Source of the DNA: JBEBSD01 sp040394475
Lineage (GTDB): Bacteria; Bacteroidota; Bacteroidia; Cytophagales; Spirosomataceae
Length of the DNA stretch: 64,000 nt
Direction: 5' to 3'
Assembly (NCBI GenBank): GCA_040394475.1
Contig: JBEBSD010000024.1
Coordinates: forward strand, 14,498-78,497
The notes beneath the pieces are model-generated. The model did not search any database, was not told the DNA's origin, and was given only the letters and a program-made list of their open reading frames with translations. This document shows positions 25,957-35,073 of the stretch, piece after piece. Position 1 is the stretch's first letter; each line of letters opens with the position of its first letter. A program made the position numbers and the translations under genes.

Positions 25957-26073
25957 GGCGCCGAAACCGTCGTCTCCAACCAGGATTTCGTGGCAACATC
26001 CGGAAAAACACTCCCCACGGATAGCCCGATTATTTGATTTTGCAGTTTTATTTTAGAAATTTATCAATTCCTT

Positions 26074-26112
26074 CTACTACCAATAAGGGCACAGTTTGTC
26101 TTTACAGTATAG
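26074..26112 (+). promoter_or_regulatory. Bipartite promoter-like element, copy 1 (before sigma factor gene)
   Basis: CTACTACC at 26074-26081 is followed, at 26095, by TTTGTCTTTACAGTATA. The same two blocks with the same 21-bp offset recur in front of the fecR gene. This copy lies 160 bp upstream of the sigma factor ATG. The rest of the 350-bp gap after metG holds only the metG hairpin and AT-rich sequence. Confidence 0.6.
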
Positions 26113-26271
26113 GGTTATAAATATATTGAATTGCCATTTTCCAAGTATAGAGGGAGGGTCAGGTCAAAACGCGTTCAAGGAACACCTTGCCGGCGGACGG
26201 CACAAAACCAGACAACTCTGTAAAGAATTTGGCGATACCGAAAAGCGTACATACCAGGTTCAGCTAGCTAT

Positions 26272-26847
26272 ATGGGTCAGTATCAGGACCATACCGATTT
26301 CGAATTAATGTCCCTGCTCTCCAAGGACAGCAGGGTGGCTTTTGCCGAAATTTACCGCCGTTTTAAGGGGCCTTTGTACATACACGCTTATAAAATGCTT
26401 GGTAAGCATGAAGAAGCGCAGGATGTATTGCAGGATATTTTTGTGACGCTATGGAGCAAACGACAACATATCGTACTCGAAACCGGCCTTGCTCCGTATT
26501 TGTACAAAGCCGTTCGTTACAAAATCCTGAATATGATCGGTCGTAAAAGAATAGAAAAGAATTACCTGGAATCGCTGGCAATTTTTCTGGAGGAAGGTGA
26601 ATACGTAACCGACAAGGAAGTCCAGAGCAATGAGCTCGAAGCGTTGATCGAGCAGGAGATTGCACTGCTGCCTCCCCGGATGCGGGAAATTTTCGAGCTC
26701 AGCCGGAAAAAAGGATTTTCTCACAAACAGATCGCCGACGCCTTACACATTTCCGATAAAACTGTAAAAAAACAGGTATACAACGCGCTCAACATTCTCC
26801 GCGACAAAGTGGACTGGTCGTACCTGCTCCTTTTATGCTGGCTGTAA
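26272..26847 (+). CDS. ECF RNA polymerase sigma factor (FecI-like)
   Basis: A 191-residue ECF sigma factor of the type paired with FecR and SusC in Bacteroidota. Region 2 covers about residues 25-90 (AFAEIYRRFKGPLYIHAYKMLG, split here as AFAEIYRRF and AYKMLG; then EEAQDVLQDIFVTLW). Region 4 covers about 120-180 (LPPRMREIFELSRKKGFSHKQIADALHISDKTVKKQ, visible as PPRMREIFEL and HISDKTVKKQ). There is no extra C-terminal domain. It is the first gene of the PUL and should direct its transcription when released by the FecR protein encoded 113 bp downstream. Confidence 0.93.
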   Translation: MGQYQDHTDFELMSLLSKDSRVAFAEIYRRFKGPLYIHAYKMLGKHEEAQDVLQDIFVTLWSKRQHIVLETGLAPYLYKAVRYKILNMIGRKRIEKNYLESLAIFLEEGEYVTDKEVQSNELEALIEQEIALLPPRMREIFELSRKKGFSHKQIADALHISDKTVKKQVYNALNILRDKVDWSYLLLLCWL

Positions 26848-26904
26848 GCGGGAGCGCAACAATCCGGAGCGATCCGAAAAAAAACTAAAAAAAAAACGGT
26901 AGCA

Positions 26905-26943
26905 CTACTACCTTCTCGACCGCTATTTGTCTTTAAAGTATAA
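26905..26943 (+). promoter_or_regulatory. Bipartite promoter-like element, copy 2 (before fecR)
   Basis: CTACTACC at 26905-26912 and TTTGTCTTTAAAGTATA from 26926 repeat the element found upstream of the sigma factor gene: identical first block, 16 of 17 matching bases in the second, identical 21-bp offset. It is preceded by an A-rich tract and by GGTAG, which forms a GGTAG-CACTA-CTACC dyad. It ends 17 bp before the fecR ATG. Confidence 0.6.
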
Positions 26944-26960
26944 GTCAAACGAAGTAATCG

Positions 26961-28154
26961 ATGGATATTTCCAAGGCAATTCTATTACTCCGGAAACACC
27001 GGCAGGGAACCCTCACCGACCAGGAGAGGAGATCGCTGGAACGTTGGTACCGGTCTTACGCGCTGTCACGACCGCGGCACATCGATCAGGAGGAGATGGA
27101 GAAACGCCTCGATGAAGTTTGGAACACCTTGCTGGAAACGGACGATGAAACTGCTGTTCCGCTCCGGTCCAACAGCCGCCGATGGCTCCTTTGGGCCGGA
27201 GCAGCAGCCTCCCTCTTGCTCATGGCCGGCTTGTACTGGTGGCCTCCCGTTCTCCCGACTGCCGATCCGCAAACTAACACCGTAGCGGACGTCCTGCCCG
27301 GTACTGCCAGAGCCTACCTCCTGCTTTCTAACGGAAAACAGATGGATCTCAGCCAGGAAGTTTCGGGTATACTCGCCGATGAAAACGGTGTAACCGTGGT
27401 GAAGGTGCAGGAAGGAGAACTGTCTTATCAGCCGGCTCCCGAACCCACTACAGGAAAACCGGTATACAATGAAATCATTACACCACGCGCGGGGCAGTAC
27501 ATGGTCCATTTGCCGGACGGCACCAAGGTCTGGCTAAATGCGGCCTCCTCCATCCGGTTTCCGATTGAATTCTCTGGCGGGCAACGGGTAGTAGATATAA
27601 AAGGAGAAGCCTATTTTGAAGTGAGCAAGCAATTCAGCAATGGCAAAAGAATCCCCTTTCTGGTCAGATCCGGTCAGCAAACTGTGGAAGTCCTCGGTAC
27701 CGAATTCAATGTCAACAGCTACTCGGATGAACAGGCGATCCGGACTACCTTAGTAGAAGGCAGCATCAAGGTAAATTTCAGCGGTATCCGCGGAAAAGAA
27801 GTGCTGCTCCGTCCCGGCCAGCAACTGCAATACATTCCGGCTGCCGGTAAGAAAATCACTGACGAAGAAAGGCTGACCGTCAACACAATTAACACACAGG
27901 CAGCTATCGCCTGGAAAAACGGTTATTTCCGGTTTGACCATGTAAGCCTGGAGGAACTGATGCGCCAGATTTGCCGGTGGTACCAAATGGATGTCTGGTA
28001 TGACGGCCCGCTGGGAAAACATGAATTTGTGGGAAAAATTGAACGTACTGCCACCCTGGCCGAAGTCCTGGCCATTCTGGAAGCCGGCGATTTGTCCTTT
28101 CAAATCGATCAGAATAAGATCATCGTAACCAGGAACAATCACGGAAACTTATAA
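26961..28154 (+). CDS. FecR-type anti-sigma factor
   Basis: A 397-residue inner-membrane regulator. A cytoplasmic N-terminal helical part (1-72) should bind the sigma factor. One membrane helix is at about 75-93, followed by the periplasmic FecR domain (about 165-285; LPDGTKVWLNAASSIRFP is the signature). A C-terminal DUF4974 domain (about 315-395; FDHVSLEELMRQICRWY) is thought to touch the STN domain of the partner SusC. It belongs with the sigma factor upstream and the STN-bearing SusC downstream: the three make a trans-envelope signalling chain. Confidence 0.93.
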   Translation: MDISKAILLLRKHRQGTLTDQERRSLERWYRSYALSRPRHIDQEEMEKRLDEVWNTLLETDDETAVPLRSNSRRWLLWAGAAASLLLMAGLYWWPPVLPTADPQTNTVADVLPGTARAYLLLSNGKQMDLSQEVSGILADENGVTVVKVQEGELSYQPAPEPTTGKPVYNEIITPRAGQYMVHLPDGTKVWLNAASSIRFPIEFSGGQRVVDIKGEAYFEVSKQFSNGKRIPFLVRSGQQTVEVLGTEFNVNSYSDEQAIRTTLVEGSIKVNFSGIRGKEVLLRPGQQLQYIPAAGKKITDEERLTVNTINTQAAIAWKNGYFRFDHVSLEELMRQICRWYQMDVWYDGPLGKHEFVGKIERTATLAEVLAILEAGDLSFQIDQNKIIVTRNNHGNL

Positions 28155-28306
28155 CGCAAACGCAATGGAAAAATAACTATCTGCCTGTTGGAAATAGCAT
28201 TCAGGAATCACCCGTAATCCCTTTCAAGTCCCGGAAGGCGATCCGGATAGTGTATTCTCATTCTTTTCAAATGTTAGCTACCGATCATATTTAGCCCCAA
28301 ACAACT

Positions 28307-31300
28307 ATGCATCCTCTTTCACCCAACCGATCTACGTATATTAAAATACGTTACCACCAACAATCTTTCAGGCGCTTTCCGCGTTCGTTTTCCATCCTGC
28401 TGGCAGGCTTAATGATTATTGCAACCGGCTTTTCACAAAAACTCATGCTGTCGGTTAAAGACACCCCGTTATCGGCGGTATTCAGACAGATTGAAAAGCA
28501 GACGGATTATACTTTTTTTTATGACAACCAGGTTCTGAAAAAAACCGCTCCGGTCACGGTCACCTTTTCGGGAGGAGATATCCGCCAGCTCCTGGATGTG
28601 ATCCTCAAAGAACAGCCCCTGACCTATAATATCCATAACAAACGGGTATTGATCAAACGGGCCAGCCCGCCAAAATCCGGGGCCAAAACCAGTGTTTCGC
28701 TGCATCCGCTGGAGCCCAAACCAGCGATAAGAACAGCGAATCCGGACGTTGCCGGCACAGACAAGAACCCGCCCGTCTTATCCCTGGAAATTGTCGATAA
28801 AATAGTCGATGGTAAGATTTCAGATGAAAAGGGAGAGGCCTTACCCGGAGTAAGCATCCTGCTGAAAGGCTCACAACAAGGGACAATCTCTGATTCCGAA
28901 GGAAACTTCCAGATGGAGGTCCCGGATGAGAATGCCGTGCTGGTATTTTCATTTGTGGGGTACCTCACCCAGGAACTGACAGTCGGCAACCGGACTTCTC
29001 TGCTTGTAGCGCTTATGGTCGACGAACGGGCGCTGGAAGAGCTGGTGGTCGTAGGATATGGTCAAATGAAGAAAACAGACGTTACCGGCGCGGTAGCTTC
29101 CGTCCAGTCGGCCGATATTGTACGGGGAAACCCCGTGATGGCTTCCAGGGCTATTCAAGGCCAGGTCGCCGGAGCTACCGTTACCAAATCCAGTAACCGC
29201 CCGGGAGCAGGTTACAACATTACCATCCGGGGAGAAAATACCATTAATTTTTCCACGGCGCCCTTAGTGGTAATTGACGGACTGATGGGCGGCGACCTCA
29301 ACACGCTTAACCCCAACGATATCCAATCAATGGATATCTTAAAGGACGCCTCTTCAACGGCCATATACGGTTCGCGAGGCGCCAACGGCGTCGTGATCGT
29401 TACTACCAAAAAAGGATCATCCGGAAAACCCCGTGTGAGCTACGACAGCTATATCGGCTCGAAAGTACCGGCACGGCTGCCCAAACTCATGACCAGTCAG
29501 CAGTTTTACAAGGCTACTTATACCGACCGGCTGCTGGAAGGTGCAACGGGCGCGACTTTTACCGCGGCTGAAATGGCCAATATAGATGCAGGCCGTACGA
29601 GCGACTGGGTCGACCTCATTACCGATCCCGCACTTCAAATGAGCCACAACATCAGTGTGGCCGGAGGGAATGAGAATACTACCTACCGTTTTTCCGGTGG
29701 CTACCTGCAGGAAAACGGGAATGTCCTGCACACGGGTTATAAGCGTTACAACCTGAATGCAGGCCTGGACAGCAAGCTCGGAAAGCATTTCAAGGCCGGG
29801 TTTACCTCTTACGTGACCTATAGCGACCAGGAACTGGGTTCCATGGAGTCGCTGCGGGGCGCTTACCGCGCACGGCCTACCGGCACCGTCTACTTTGACG
29901 ACCTTTCCAACCCCTCTGAAAACCAGGATATTAATATCGACGGAGTCGCGGTATGGATGGGGATCAATGACAAACAGGTGCCCAACCCGTTACTGGATGT
30001 CGACCCCAAGAATTCGAAACTCCAAACCGCCGGAACCACGCTTATGGGGAATGTCTATGTAGAATACATCCCGCTGCCCGGGTTAAGTATCCGTTCGTCG
30101 CTTTCGGCATCTTATTCCAATGAGCGTATCGGGGATTTCCGGGGCACCTGGTCAAAATCACAGATCGGCGCCAAGCCCAGGGCCCAGCACAACAGCAACC
30201 TGATGGGCAATTATACCCTCGATAACCTGATCAACTACAACCTGGATCGCGGCAGGCATAAACTGGCTTTCACTGGTCTGCAAAGCACCTTTTACCAGCG
30301 AAATGAAGCCTATATGACCGCCGCGAGGGACTTACCTTATGATTCCGACTGGTATGCACTCAATACCGGAACGATCACTTCCTTCAGCAGTTCCTTAACC
30401 GAGCGTTCCCTTTTATCGTATATGGGGCGGATCAACTACTCCTTTGCCGACAAATACCTGATCACCCTCACCGGCCGTTCCGACGGCGCTTCCCAGCTTT
30501 CCGAAGGCAATAAATGGGCGTTCTTCCCCTCCGTCGCCGTCGCCTGGCGGATCGCTGAAGAAGCGTTTATCCGAAACCTCCATGCCCTATCCGACCTGAA
30601 ACTGCGCCTCAGCTACGGCCAGGTGGGTAATTCAACTGTCGCTCCCTACCAGACACAGGCCAATCTCTTGAACACCGGCTACGATTTTGACGGAGCCGAA
30701 GCCTATGGCTTCGCGCCGCTCAATCTTGGAAACAAGGACCTGAGATGGGAACGCAGTACCGAGTTTAACGTAGGACTGGATTTCGGACTGTTCAAGAACC
30801 GTGTTACCGGCTCGGTCGAAGTGTATGACCGGAAAACGGTGGACCTGATCCTGAACCAGAAAATCCCGACCATTACCGGCTTCGAGCAGGTGATTGCCAA
30901 TGTCGGGGAAATCGGCAACAGAGGCGTGGAACTGACCCTGAATACGGTCAATATTTCGAGAAACGATTTTTCCTGGAATACCACCCTTACCTTTACCAAA
31001 AACAACAACAAACTGCTCAGCCTGTACGGCGACGGACAACGCTTTGACAAAGGAAACAAGCTGTTCGTGGGGCATCCCATCCGGGCCAATTTCGATTATG
31101 AGTTTGACGGGATCTGGCAAACGGCAGACAAAGCCCTGGCTGCCGAATACAAGCAGGTGCCGGGATCGGTCCGGGTGGTCGATCAAAACAACGACGGCAT
31201 TATTTCTTCCACGGAAGGGATAGACGACCGGGTGGTGCTGGGTACGCAGCTCCCTAACTGGCTGAGCGGAATTACCAATCGTTTCCGGTATAAAAACTTT

Positions 31301-31717
31301 GACCTCTCCTGCTTTATCTATTACCGCAACGGAGTTCAATACAGCAACAACACCCTGGCCGGAACATTCGGGGAAATTACCAACGTCCGTTACAACAACC
31401 TGGCGTCGCTGGACTATTGGCGCAGTGACAACCCTTCCAATACCTATTTTGGAGTAGCCGTCGCCAATCCTTACCGAAGCGCGATCAATTACCAGGATGC
31501 CAGCTTTTTAAGGATTTCGGATATTACCGCCGGTTACAACCTGCCGCAACACCTGCTGACGAAATGGAAGATGTCCAATGCCCGCATCTACCTCCAGGCC
31601 CTGAGCCCTATTGTGATCACCAAATTCACAGGTTTCGACCCGGAGTTCAATTCTTCCATTTACCAGGACGACATCCCTTCAGTTGCCTATACGCTGGGCG
31701 TTAACATAAGTTTCTAA
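28307..31717 (+). CDS. SusC/RagA-family TonB-linked outer-membrane transporter with STN domain
   Basis: A 1136-residue outer-membrane glycan importer. After a signal peptide (to about residue 44, GFSQ) come an STN domain (46-117; KDTPLSAVFRQIEKQTDYTF, seen as TPLSAVFRQIE), a carboxypeptidase-D-like beta domain (167-240; EKGEALPGVSILLKG), the VVVGYG motif near 247-252, a plug (about 255-365; NGVVIVTTKKG) and a beta barrel ending in phenylalanine. The STN domain is the receiver for FecR signalling, so the protein is both transporter and sensor. It is 6 bp upstream of susD. Confidence 0.96.
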   Translation: MHPLSPNRSTYIKIRYHQQSFRRFPRSFSILLAGLMIIATGFSQKLMLSVKDTPLSAVFRQIEKQTDYTFFYDNQVLKKTAPVTVTFSGGDIRQLLDVILKEQPLTYNIHNKRVLIKRASPPKSGAKTSVSLHPLEPKPAIRTANPDVAGTDKNPPVLSLEIVDKIVDGKISDEKGEALPGVSILLKGSQQGTISDSEGNFQMEVPDENAVLVFSFVGYLTQELTVGNRTSLLVALMVDERALEELVVVGYGQMKKTDVTGAVASVQSADIVRGNPVMASRAIQGQVAGATVTKSSNRPGAGYNITIRGENTINFSTAPLVVIDGLMGGDLNTLNPNDIQSMDILKDASSTAIYGSRGANGVVIVTTKKGSSGKPRVSYDSYIGSKVPARLPKLMTSQQFYKATYTDRLLEGATGATFTAAEMANIDAGRTSDWVDLITDPALQMSHNISVAGGNENTTYRFSGGYLQENGNVLHTGYKRYNLNAGLDSKLGKHFKAGFTSYVTYSDQELGSMESLRGAYRARPTGTVYFDDLSNPSENQDINIDGVAVWMGINDKQVPNPLLDVDPKNSKLQTAGTTLMGNVYVEYIPLPGLSIRSSLSASYSNERIGDFRGTWSKSQIGAKPRAQHNSNLMGNYTLDNLINYNLDRGRHKLAFTGLQSTFYQRNEAYMTAARDLPYDSDWYALNTGTITSFSSSLTERSLLSYMGRINYSFADKYLITLTGRSDGASQLSEGNKWAFFPSVAVAWRIAEEAFIRNLHALSDLKLRLSYGQVGNSTVAPYQTQANLLNTGYDFDGAEAYGFAPLNLGNKDLRWERSTEFNVGLDFGLFKNRVTGSVEVYDRKTVDLILNQKIPTITGFEQVIANVGEIGNRGVELTLNTVNISRNDFSWNTTLTFTKNNNKLLSLYGDGQRFDKGNKLFVGHPIRANFDYEFDGIWQTADKALAAEYKQVPGSVRVVDQNNDGIISSTEGIDDRVVLGTQLPNWLSGITNRFRYKNFDLSCFIYYRNGVQYSNNTLAGTFGEITNVRYNNLASLDYWRSDNPSNTYFGVAVANPYRSAINYQDASFLRISDITAGYNLPQHLLTKWKMSNARIYLQALSPIVITKFTGFDPEFNSSIYQDDIPSVAYTLGVNISF

Positions 31718-31723
31718 CCCTGA

Positions 31724-33586
31724 ATGCTAAACAGAATTCCTATGAAACCTCTGGCAAATTTAAAAGCTTCCGTCCTTTCAATCTTCGTCATGTGCCTGAT
31801 TACTACAGGCTGTAACGACTTTCTGATTGAAAAACCTGTCTCAACACTCACCACCGATGTCTATTATAAAACCGAAGCAGGCTTTGAGGACCTGGTAAAA
31901 TCCTGCTATCCGCTATTGCGGAACATTTACCAGCACCGGACACTCGTGTTGAACGGAACTGACATTTTCTCATCGGGAAGTGGCTGGTCTTCCTCGCGGA
32001 ACATTGACCCGAACCCAATCGATGTTTATGATGTCCGCTTCAATGCGACCATGGAAGATCTGCAAAGTTTGTGGCGCCTGCTGTATGCTGAAATCGGACG
32101 TACCAATACCGTAGTTTCCCGGGCGGAGGCCGTCGATATGGACCCTACCCGGAAGGGAATAAGGGTAGCAGAAGCAAAGTTTCTCCGTGCGCTCTCTTAT
32201 TTTCACCTGGTACAGCAATGGGGGGATGTCCCGATGCCCTTAACCGAAACAACCGGGCCCAGCAAGGAAGCCATCCGGGCTTCTTCGGCAACCATTTACA
32301 GCCAGCTCATCAGTGACCTCACTGAATGTGAGGCCGTGCTGCCGGTAACCGCCTCCCACTATGGAAGAGTTACCAAAGGAGCCGCCCAGTTTTTACTGGC
32401 GCGGGTATATCTTACCAGGGGCTGGAATTTTGCAAACACCCTTGGGGGATCCGCCGCCGATTTCGACCAGGCGCTTCAATATGCCGACAAAGTAATCGAA
32501 ACTTACCCGCTGGCCGCCGAATACAGACTGCTTTTTCCCATTCATTCCAAAAATCCGCTTACGCAGTATCAAGGAAGTCAAAACGATAAAAATCCCGAAA
32601 TTATTTTTGCCGTACAATACAACGCTGATGTTCTCACCAATAAAACAGATCCTGCGTTTCTACCGGTAGATGCTGCCGGCGGCAACAACCTGCACTCCAT
32701 TTTCGGCGGCGGCGGCGAAAGCTTTGCCGGCTCCATCGGCCGGACCTCCGACTACAACCGCCTCCAGGCAAAACATGTTGCATCCACGGCTACTTACCGA
32801 TTGTTTGACCCTCAGCTTGACCTTCGCTACGAACACAATTTCGTACAAGCAGGGTATGCCCTGTCGGATGTCAAAAACTTCAAACCGATCCCGTTGAATG
32901 CCGACCTGACCATCGATGTTGCCAAAGGCGACACCGTCTGCTACTTCCGTCCCTGGAACGATCCGGCAACTTCGCCGGAAGATCTGGGAGTAGATGTGGG
33001 CGGCAAACGTCATTATGCGGTCATCAACACCAGTGAATTGGGAGGGGCCTACCCTACTACATCCGGCTTCGGGGCAGGGGAGCACCCGATGATGTGGAAA
33101 TTTTGGCAGCCCAATATTCCCTATGGGGACGCCTTCGGGACATTTAACGAATCGGTCTTCCGGGTTGCCGAAGCATACCTCATCGCGGCAGAGGCCCTTC
33201 TCAAAGGCGCTAAAAATGGCAAACTGGGGGAAGCAGACGTCTACTACAACAAAGTCCTGGACCGGGCGCTTAAAGTTAAAGGAGCAGCCCCTCTATGCGC
33301 CGCAGATCCAGGCAATGTAACTTCCCTGGAAGCGGTTTCCTACCGGGCTACCGCAGCCAACCTTACCATTGACATGATCCTGGACGAACGCGCGCGTGAG
33401 CTGATGGGTGAATATTGCCGGTGGTTTGATCTGAAAAGAACCGGCAAGCTGATTGAGCGTGTAAAAAAATACAACCCCTGGGCGCAAAAGAGCAATGCCA
33501 TCAGTGAGAAACATTATTTAAGACCGTTGCCTCAAAGTGAAATCGATTTGTCTTTCCCGGCCATGACGCAAAATGAAGGTTACTGA
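31724..33586 (+). CDS. SusD/RagB-family glycan-binding lipoprotein
   Basis: A 620-residue surface lipoprotein that caps the SusC barrel and binds oligosaccharide. The lipobox is LITTGC with Cys30. An in-frame ATG at 31742 gives a shorter signal peptide and may be the real start. SusD features include the N-terminal CNDFLIEKPVSTLTTD, TPR-like helices with EAKFLRALSYFHLVQQWGDVP (read as KFLRALSYFHLVQ) near residues 147-165, and the C-terminal ILDERARELMGEYCRWFDLKRTG (read as DERARELMGE and WFDLKRTG). Substrate class cannot be read from SusD itself. Confidence 0.95.
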   Translation: MLNRIPMKPLANLKASVLSIFVMCLITTGCNDFLIEKPVSTLTTDVYYKTEAGFEDLVKSCYPLLRNIYQHRTLVLNGTDIFSSGSGWSSSRNIDPNPIDVYDVRFNATMEDLQSLWRLLYAEIGRTNTVVSRAEAVDMDPTRKGIRVAEAKFLRALSYFHLVQQWGDVPMPLTETTGPSKEAIRASSATIYSQLISDLTECEAVLPVTASHYGRVTKGAAQFLLARVYLTRGWNFANTLGGSAADFDQALQYADKVIETYPLAAEYRLLFPIHSKNPLTQYQGSQNDKNPEIIFAVQYNADVLTNKTDPAFLPVDAAGGNNLHSIFGGGGESFAGSIGRTSDYNRLQAKHVASTATYRLFDPQLDLRYEHNFVQAGYALSDVKNFKPIPLNADLTIDVAKGDTVCYFRPWNDPATSPEDLGVDVGGKRHYAVINTSELGGAYPTTSGFGAGEHPMMWKFWQPNIPYGDAFGTFNESVFRVAEAYLIAAEALLKGAKNGKLGEADVYYNKVLDRALKVKGAAPLCAADPGNVTSLEAVSYRATAANLTIDMILDERARELMGEYCRWFDLKRTGKLIERVKKYNPWAQKSNAISEKHYLRPLPQSEIDLSFPAMTQNEGY

Positions 33587-33637
33587 ATTACCCGGAAAAC
33601 CTAAAAAGCGGGCCGGCAACCCAATTCGTTTGATGGA

Positions 33638-35020
33638 ATGAACCGTAGAGATTTTCTTTTTAAAACGTCAGCAGGAATAGGCATGGCACTGGTGTCGCCG
33701 GGCGCCTGGCTGGGGTACGCTCCCGAAGAGCCCTGGATACCATTTGCCTTTAAGCCTTTCCGGTCCGGTAAACCGGCTGTACCGGTTACGCAGGTAACGC
33801 CCGAAGACGGGTTTTACCTGCATACCTTTTACGATGTCTGCCCCTGGAGTCCTTCCGGCAACTTCCTGGTGGTTACGAAATTTCCCTACCAGGGTAAAAA
33901 ACCGCAGTGGGGTGATACAGCAGCAATTTGCGTGATCGATTTGAAGCAGCAGCGCATCCGGACCGTCTTTACGACCAAAGCATGGTCGTTTCAGCTTGGA
34001 GCGAATCCGCAGTGGGGCTTTCACTCCGACCGGTACCTCTATACCAACGACCTGGTCGGGGAAGTTCCGGTTTGTGTCCGGATCGACCTGGAAACAGGAG
34101 CGGTCAAGGCGTATGCCGGAGCCAAATATGACCTGGCGCCGGATGAACGGAGTATTATCAGTCCGAATTTACTGAATATGAATATCCACCAGTATGGATA
34201 TGCTGTTCCGGACGGCCCTACAGGGAAACCCCGGCCCTTCACGCCGGAAGACATGCAGTCAGAAGGTCTCTGGCGGACCGACCTGGTGAATAATGAACAA
34301 AAATTACTGGTAGGGCTGTCTGCTTTTTTTGAGGCATCCGAAGATAAGGAGACGTATTCGGAAAGTATCGGGTACTTGTTTCATTCCAAATTCAACCGTC
34401 AAAACTCACGGATCTTACAGGTATTCCGGGCCCAGGTAGGCGGGAAAGGACGGAACGCTTCCCTGTTCAGTATAAAAACCGATGGCACTGCCTTAACGCA
34501 ATGTCTTTCTGCCGGTCACTGGAACCAGCCGGCCCGCCTCGGAGGTTCGGGTAACCATCCCAACTGGCACCCGGATGGCGAGCATGTCATTATGAATTGT
34601 GTGCCTACCTGGCTGGGTTACCAGGACATGTTATTTTGCAGCTTCCGGTTTGACGGATCTGATTTCAAAGTCCTGTCGGAAAAGCATCCCGGAAGCGGGC
34701 ATCCCAGTGTGGAAATAAACGGCAGGTACCTGATTGCAGATGCCTATCCGAAACAGACCTATGTGGGGGCCACCGACCGGGAAGTACCGCTGCGGCTACT
34801 CGATTTGCACACCGATCAGGAACTGCTCCTGGGAATGATCCCCAATGATGTCGGCGGTGGTGCACGACAAGCTACTGATGAAAGCCGCCTGCATGGCGGC
34901 AGTCAGTTTAAGCTGGACCCCCATCCGGCCTGGAGCCGTGACTTCCGTCAGGTTTGCGTCAACGGAGCGCCTGGAGGGCGCCGGCAAGTGTTCATAGCCG
35001 ACCTGAACACGGTTTTGTAG
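33638..35020 (+). CDS. Tat-exported beta-propeller protein, possible lyase of unknown type
   Basis: A 460-residue protein whose N-terminus MNRRDFLFKTSAGIG is a twin-arginine signal. The mature part has repeated WSPSG/WHPDG/WSRD-type blade ends (PWSPSGNFLVV, NWHPDGEHVIM, AWSRDFRQVCV), typical of a TolB- or oligogalacturonate-lyase-like propeller. Several histidines sit at blade tips (GSGHPSV, LDPHPAW, GNHPNWHP) and could bind metal. Several lyase families that act on uronic-acid polymers are propellers, so a lyase role in this PUL is plausible, but I cannot assign a family. The Tat signal implies folding, perhaps with a cofactor, before export. Confidence 0.6.
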   Translation: MNRRDFLFKTSAGIGMALVSPGAWLGYAPEEPWIPFAFKPFRSGKPAVPVTQVTPEDGFYLHTFYDVCPWSPSGNFLVVTKFPYQGKKPQWGDTAAICVIDLKQQRIRTVFTTKAWSFQLGANPQWGFHSDRYLYTNDLVGEVPVCVRIDLETGAVKAYAGAKYDLAPDERSIISPNLLNMNIHQYGYAVPDGPTGKPRPFTPEDMQSEGLWRTDLVNNEQKLLVGLSAFFEASEDKETYSESIGYLFHSKFNRQNSRILQVFRAQVGGKGRNASLFSIKTDGTALTQCLSAGHWNQPARLGGSGNHPNWHPDGEHVIMNCVPTWLGYQDMLFCSFRFDGSDFKVLSEKHPGSGHPSVEINGRYLIADAYPKQTYVGATDREVPLRLLDLHTDQELLLGMIPNDVGGGARQATDESRLHGGSQFKLDPHPAWSRDFRQVCVNGAPGGRRQVFIADLNTVL

Positions 35021-35026
35021 TACAGC

Positions 35027-35055
35027 AGGCGGGGCGCCGGCAGTCCCCGCCTTTT
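35027..35055 (+). terminator. Hairpin-T4 between the propeller and lyase genes
   Basis: An 8-bp stem AGGCGGGG/CCCCGCCT with a 10-nt loop and TTTT starts 7 bp after the propeller stop and ends 19 bp before the lyase ATG. It may attenuate expression of the downstream lyase and sulfatase genes relative to sigma-fecR-susCD. Confidence 0.55.
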
Positions 35056-35073
35056 AATGATTAGCAGCCCCTT

